A stretch of DNA of 9,200 nt from a candidate division TA06 bacterium SM23_40 (GTDB taxonomy: Bacteria; LJUI01; SM1-40). The notes beneath the pieces are model-generated. The model did not search any database, was not told the DNA's origin, and saw only the letters and a list, made by a program, of their open reading frames with translations. The translations under genes and the position numbers were made by a program. The stretch is from contig LJUI01000099.1 of assembly GCA_001303705.1 (NCBI GenBank), positions 1 to 9,200 on the forward strand, read 5' to 3'. Shown piece by piece: positions 7,021 to 9,200 of the stretch (the stretch's first letter is position 1; each line of letters begins with the position of its first letter).

Positions 7021-7338
7021 ATGAAGAAAGACATTCACCCGAAGTACAAGTCGGCGAGGATCACATGCGCCTGCGGTAATGTGATCGAAACGCGGTCTAC
7101 GGCAGGTGACATGAGCGTGGAGATCTGCTCCAACTGTCACCCCTTCTTCACAGGCAAGCAGAAGCTCATTGACACAGCCGGCCGCGTCGAGAAGTTCCGA
7201 CGTAAGTACGGAATCAAAGAGGAAGAGACAGAGGAAGCCCCGGAGGAAGCCCCGGAAGAAGCGAAAGAGGGAGCGGAGGAGGCATCTGAAGAGGAGACAG
7301 AAGAGGGAGCGGAAGAGGAACGCGAAGAGCTGGAGTAA
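7021..7338 (+). CDS. rpmE: 50S ribosomal protein L31 (zinc type) with a C-terminal acidic extension
   Basis: The N-terminal 66 residues match L31 closely: [10 protein letters not shown] at the start, CAC (Cys16, Cys18) and CSNC (Cys36, Cys39) forming the zinc site of the C+ type, and HPFFTGKQ, then [11 protein letters not shown]. The protein binds the central protuberance of the large subunit and joins the two subunits. Residues 67-105 are an extra tail with 23 Glu in 39 residues and [11 protein letters not shown] repeats; typical L31 ends near residue 66-75. The gene follows rho by 106 bp on the same strand, an arrangement seen in many phyla. A Shine-Dalgarno-like GGGAG (7004-7008) lies 12 nt before the ATG, and AGGAA sits directly before it; neither spacing is ideal. 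Confidence 0.96.
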   Translation: MKKDIHPKYKSARITCACGNVIETRSTAGDMSVEICSNCHPFFTGKQKLIDTAGRVEKFRRKYGIKEEETEEAPEEAPEEAKEGAEEASEEETEEGAEEEREELE

Positions 7339-7531
7339 CCTGTACTGACATCCCTCCGCCCGTAGCTCACCATCTCTGCTGAATCTCCATCGAGATCGAC
7401 ATTCCCGCCCATCTGGATAGCGTGCGGAATCCTTGCAGTAGTCCTCTTATCGTGCCCGACTCGTCGGAGAATAGGAGGCCTGCTGCCGCCCGGACACTCC
7501 AGGCAGGCGCTGCTCCCGTGGTGAGGCGTTT

Positions 7532-8839
7532 ATGCCCCAGACGTTCGTGGAAAAGGTTCTCGCGAGAAAGGCCGGCGTGTCGGAGGTCGAGCCTGGCGAC
7601 ATCGTCAATATCGAGCCCGATCTGTGCATGAGTCACGACAACGCCGGATTGGTCATCAAGCAATTTCGTCAGATCGGCGTAGGTCGGGTCTGGGATCCGA
7701 GTCGGATCGTGATTCCACTCGACCACCGCGCGCCCGCAGAATCGGAGAAGACCGCGACTGCCCACAAATCGATCCGAGAGTTCGTACAGGAGCAAGGGAT
7801 CGAGGCGTTCTATGACATCCGTGAAGGCATCTGCCATCAGGTCGTCGTAGAGAAGACCCATATCCTGCCCGGACAGGTGGGAGTAGGTACTGACTCCCAC
7901 ACTACCTCGTATGGTGCGGTGGCGGCATTTTCGACCGGGATCGGGGCCACCGAGATGGCATGCCTGTGGGCCACAGGGAAGGTCTGGCTGCGGGTGCCCG
8001 AGACGATCGCGATCGCTGTCGAGGGAGAGCTTCCCTTTCGTGTCTATGCCAAGGATATAATCCTTCACATCATCGGCGAGCTCGGGGCCGAGGGGGCAAG
8101 CTACCGGGCTGTCGAATTCTATGGCGAGACAGTCGAGGGGATGAGCGTCTCCGAGCGGTTCACGCTCGCCAATCTCTCCATGGAGATGGGGGCGAAATCA
8201 GCGGTCATTCCGTTCGACGAGGTGACGAGGGACTATCTGGCCCAGCGAGGTGCCTTCGAGCGAGGAACTGGGTCTCATCCGGATGCGGCACGGGGAAGCG
8301 GCGAGGTCGCGGCCGAATACGTTGTCATCGTTCCCGATCGCGGAGCCCGGCACGAGGCCGAATATGAGTTCCGGGTCGACGGGCTCGAGCCGCAGGTAGC
8401 CTGCCCTCATGCCGTCGACAATGTCCGTCCTGTGACTGAACTTCTCGATCTCGCGATAGATCAGGCGGTCCTCGGCTCCTGCACCAACGGTCGGATCGAT
8501 GATCTTGAGATCGCCGCCGCCATCCTCGACGGAAAGCGTCTTCATCCTCGCGTGCGGATGCTCGTCATTCCTGCGTCGCGTGAGACATACCGCACGGCAA
8601 TGGAGCGGGGCTATCTCGACATCTTTGTCGATACGGGGTGTGTAATCCTCAATCCCGGCTGCGGACCTTGCCTCGGCGCCCACCAGGGGATACTCGCTCC
8701 CGGCGAACGGTGTATCGCCACGACCAACCGCAACTTCCGTGGGCGGATGGGTAGCCGGGATGCTGAAGTCTATCTGGCCAGCCCGGCCACCGTGGCCGCA
8801 TCTGCCATCGCCGGCCACGTCGCAGACCCCCGGCGTTGA
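7532..8839 (+). CDS. leuC: 3-isopropylmalate dehydratase / homoaconitase-family large subunit
   Basis: This 435-residue 4Fe-4S hydro-lyase large subunit isomerises a 2- or 3-hydroxy tricarboxylate-like substrate, most probably 3-isopropylmalate (leucine synthesis) or a homocitrate or citramalate analogue. It starts with the family pattern TFVEKVLARKAG. DLCMSHDNAG (about 31-40) and TDSHTTSYGA (120-129) follow. The iron-sulphur cluster ligands are Cys317 in GSCTNGRIDDL and Cys377 and Cys380 in NPGCGPCLG. The closing RNFRGRMGS and YLASPATVAASAIAGHV are typical. Size fits the shorter, archaeal-type LeuC/HacA branch rather than the roughly 470-residue enterobacterial LeuC. The small subunit (leuD-type), often adjacent, is not present up to 9146. 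GGTGAGG (7520-7526) lies 5 nt before the ATG. The sequence cannot decide the substrate. Confidence 0.9.
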   Translation: MPQTFVEKVLARKAGVSEVEPGDIVNIEPDLCMSHDNAGLVIKQFRQIGVGRVWDPSRIVIPLDHRAPAESEKTATAHKSIREFVQEQGIEAFYDIREGICHQVVVEKTHILPGQVGVGTDSHTTSYGAVAAFSTGIGATEMACLWATGKVWLRVPETIAIAVEGELPFRVYAKDIILHIIGELGAEGASYRAVEFYGETVEGMSVSERFTLANLSMEMGAKSAVIPFDEVTRDYLAQRGAFERGTGSHPDAARGSGEVAAEYVVIVPDRGARHEAEYEFRVDGLEPQVACPHAVDNVRPVTELLDLAIDQAVLGSCTNGRIDDLEIAAAILDGKRLHPRVRMLVIPASRETYRTAMERGYLDIFVDTGCVILNPGCGPCLGAHQGILAPGERCIATTNRNFRGRMGSRDAEVYLASPATVAASAIAGHVADPRR

Positions 8840-9146
8840 ATCCTCCGTTGCCCGCCGACAAGACTCGCCCGCGGCTGGAGCGCGACGCGTGGTCATGCTT
8901 CCCGCATAACCCCGCCTCGTTACTACCGGTCTTCCACTCAGGGTGGCCTCGGTTCACCGACCCCGTTCCTCTCCACTGATCCCGTTCACGAATCTCGTTG
9001 ACATCCCGGTAACCTTCGAATAGGCTCACCGTGGCCGAATCGCAGCGACGGTGGGCCGAGAGATCGTACATCGTGAGCTCGGGAACGGAGTGGCGGGGCT
9101 TCACGTCGACCGAGTCCTGCTCGCACGCGGGAGGACCACATTACCG
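8840..9146 (+). other. Intergenic region between leuC and the helicase gene
   Basis: This 307-bp stretch holds no convincing gene. Minus-strand open frames crossing it are antisense to leuC and carry no recognisable motif. The only clear signals are the promoter at 8998-9026 and a Shine-Dalgarno-like sequence near 9129-9135. I see no intrinsic terminator after leuC. Confidence 0.6.
8998..9026 (+). promoter_or_regulatory. Predicted sigma-70-type promoter for the helicase gene
   Basis: A perfect TTGACA (8998-9003) is followed after 17 bp by TAGGCT (9021-9026), which keeps the key TA...T positions of the -10 box. It lies about 120 bp before the helicase start codon and after leuC, so it is well placed. 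Confidence 0.55.
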
Positions 9147-9200
9147 ATGAGCTTACTCGATAGACTGAACGAGAGGCAGCGGGAGGCCGTAGCCCATCAC
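9147..9200 (+). CDS. Start of a UvrD/PcrA/Rep-type superfamily I DNA helicase, partial
   Basis: The frame opens at ATG 9147 and runs to the window edge for 18 codons. It reads MSLLDRLNERQREAVAHH. The LN..Q..AV pattern near the N-terminus is the Q-motif start of UvrD, PcrA and Rep helicases, which unwind DNA 3' to 5' in repair and replication. GGGAGGA (9129-9135) lies 11 nt upstream, a slightly long spacing. The Walker A motif lies beyond the window, so the exact subfamily cannot be told. Confidence 0.8.
   Translation, partial: MSLLDRLNERQREAVAHH

Overview
The window is about 60% GC by eye and comes from a Gram-negative type bacterium. It encodes a lipoprotein with a classical lipobox, a LemA protein, Rho, a zinc-type L31 with a long acidic tail, a LeuC/homoaconitase-like enzyme and the start of a UvrD/PcrA-type helicase. 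The gene order (rho next to rpmE, single-gene clusters, many short intergenic repeats) does not match any standard model organism. I would guess a little-studied phylum of the FCB/Gemmatimonadota kind, but nothing in the window proves this.

Layout, left to right. (1) Positions 1-3597, plus strand: the Gly-rich tail of a probable TPM-domain membrane protein, then lemA, then a large Eco57I-like adenine-specific DNA methyltransferase that starts 24 bp after lemA. (2) Positions 3584-3990: a convergent intergenic region filled with a short interspersed repeat. One repeat copy reaches into the methyltransferase gene and supplies its stop codon. (3) Positions 3995-4801, minus strand: a predicted lipoprotein with a possible CBM9/DOMON-like domain. 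(4) Positions 4802-5582: a divergent region with more copies of the same repeat, a good sigma-70-type promoter and a roughly 400-nt hairpin-rich leader before rho. (5) Positions 5583-7338: rho and rpmE, separated by a short region that can fold into a three-way junction. (6) Positions 7532-8839: a LeuC/homoaconitase-family large subunit with no small subunit nearby. (7) Positions 8840-9200: a promoter and the first 18 codons of a superfamily I helicase.

Most genes are housekeeping: transcription termination, translation, branched-chain amino acid or homologous 2-oxoacid elongation, and DNA repair. The accessory material is the solitary methyltransferase and the repeat family on both sides of the lipoprotein gene. 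I found no multi-gene defence system, CRISPR array, transposase, tRNA or rRNA. The observations most worth following are the repeat family, its capture of a coding 3' end, the rpmE leader fold and the long rho leader.
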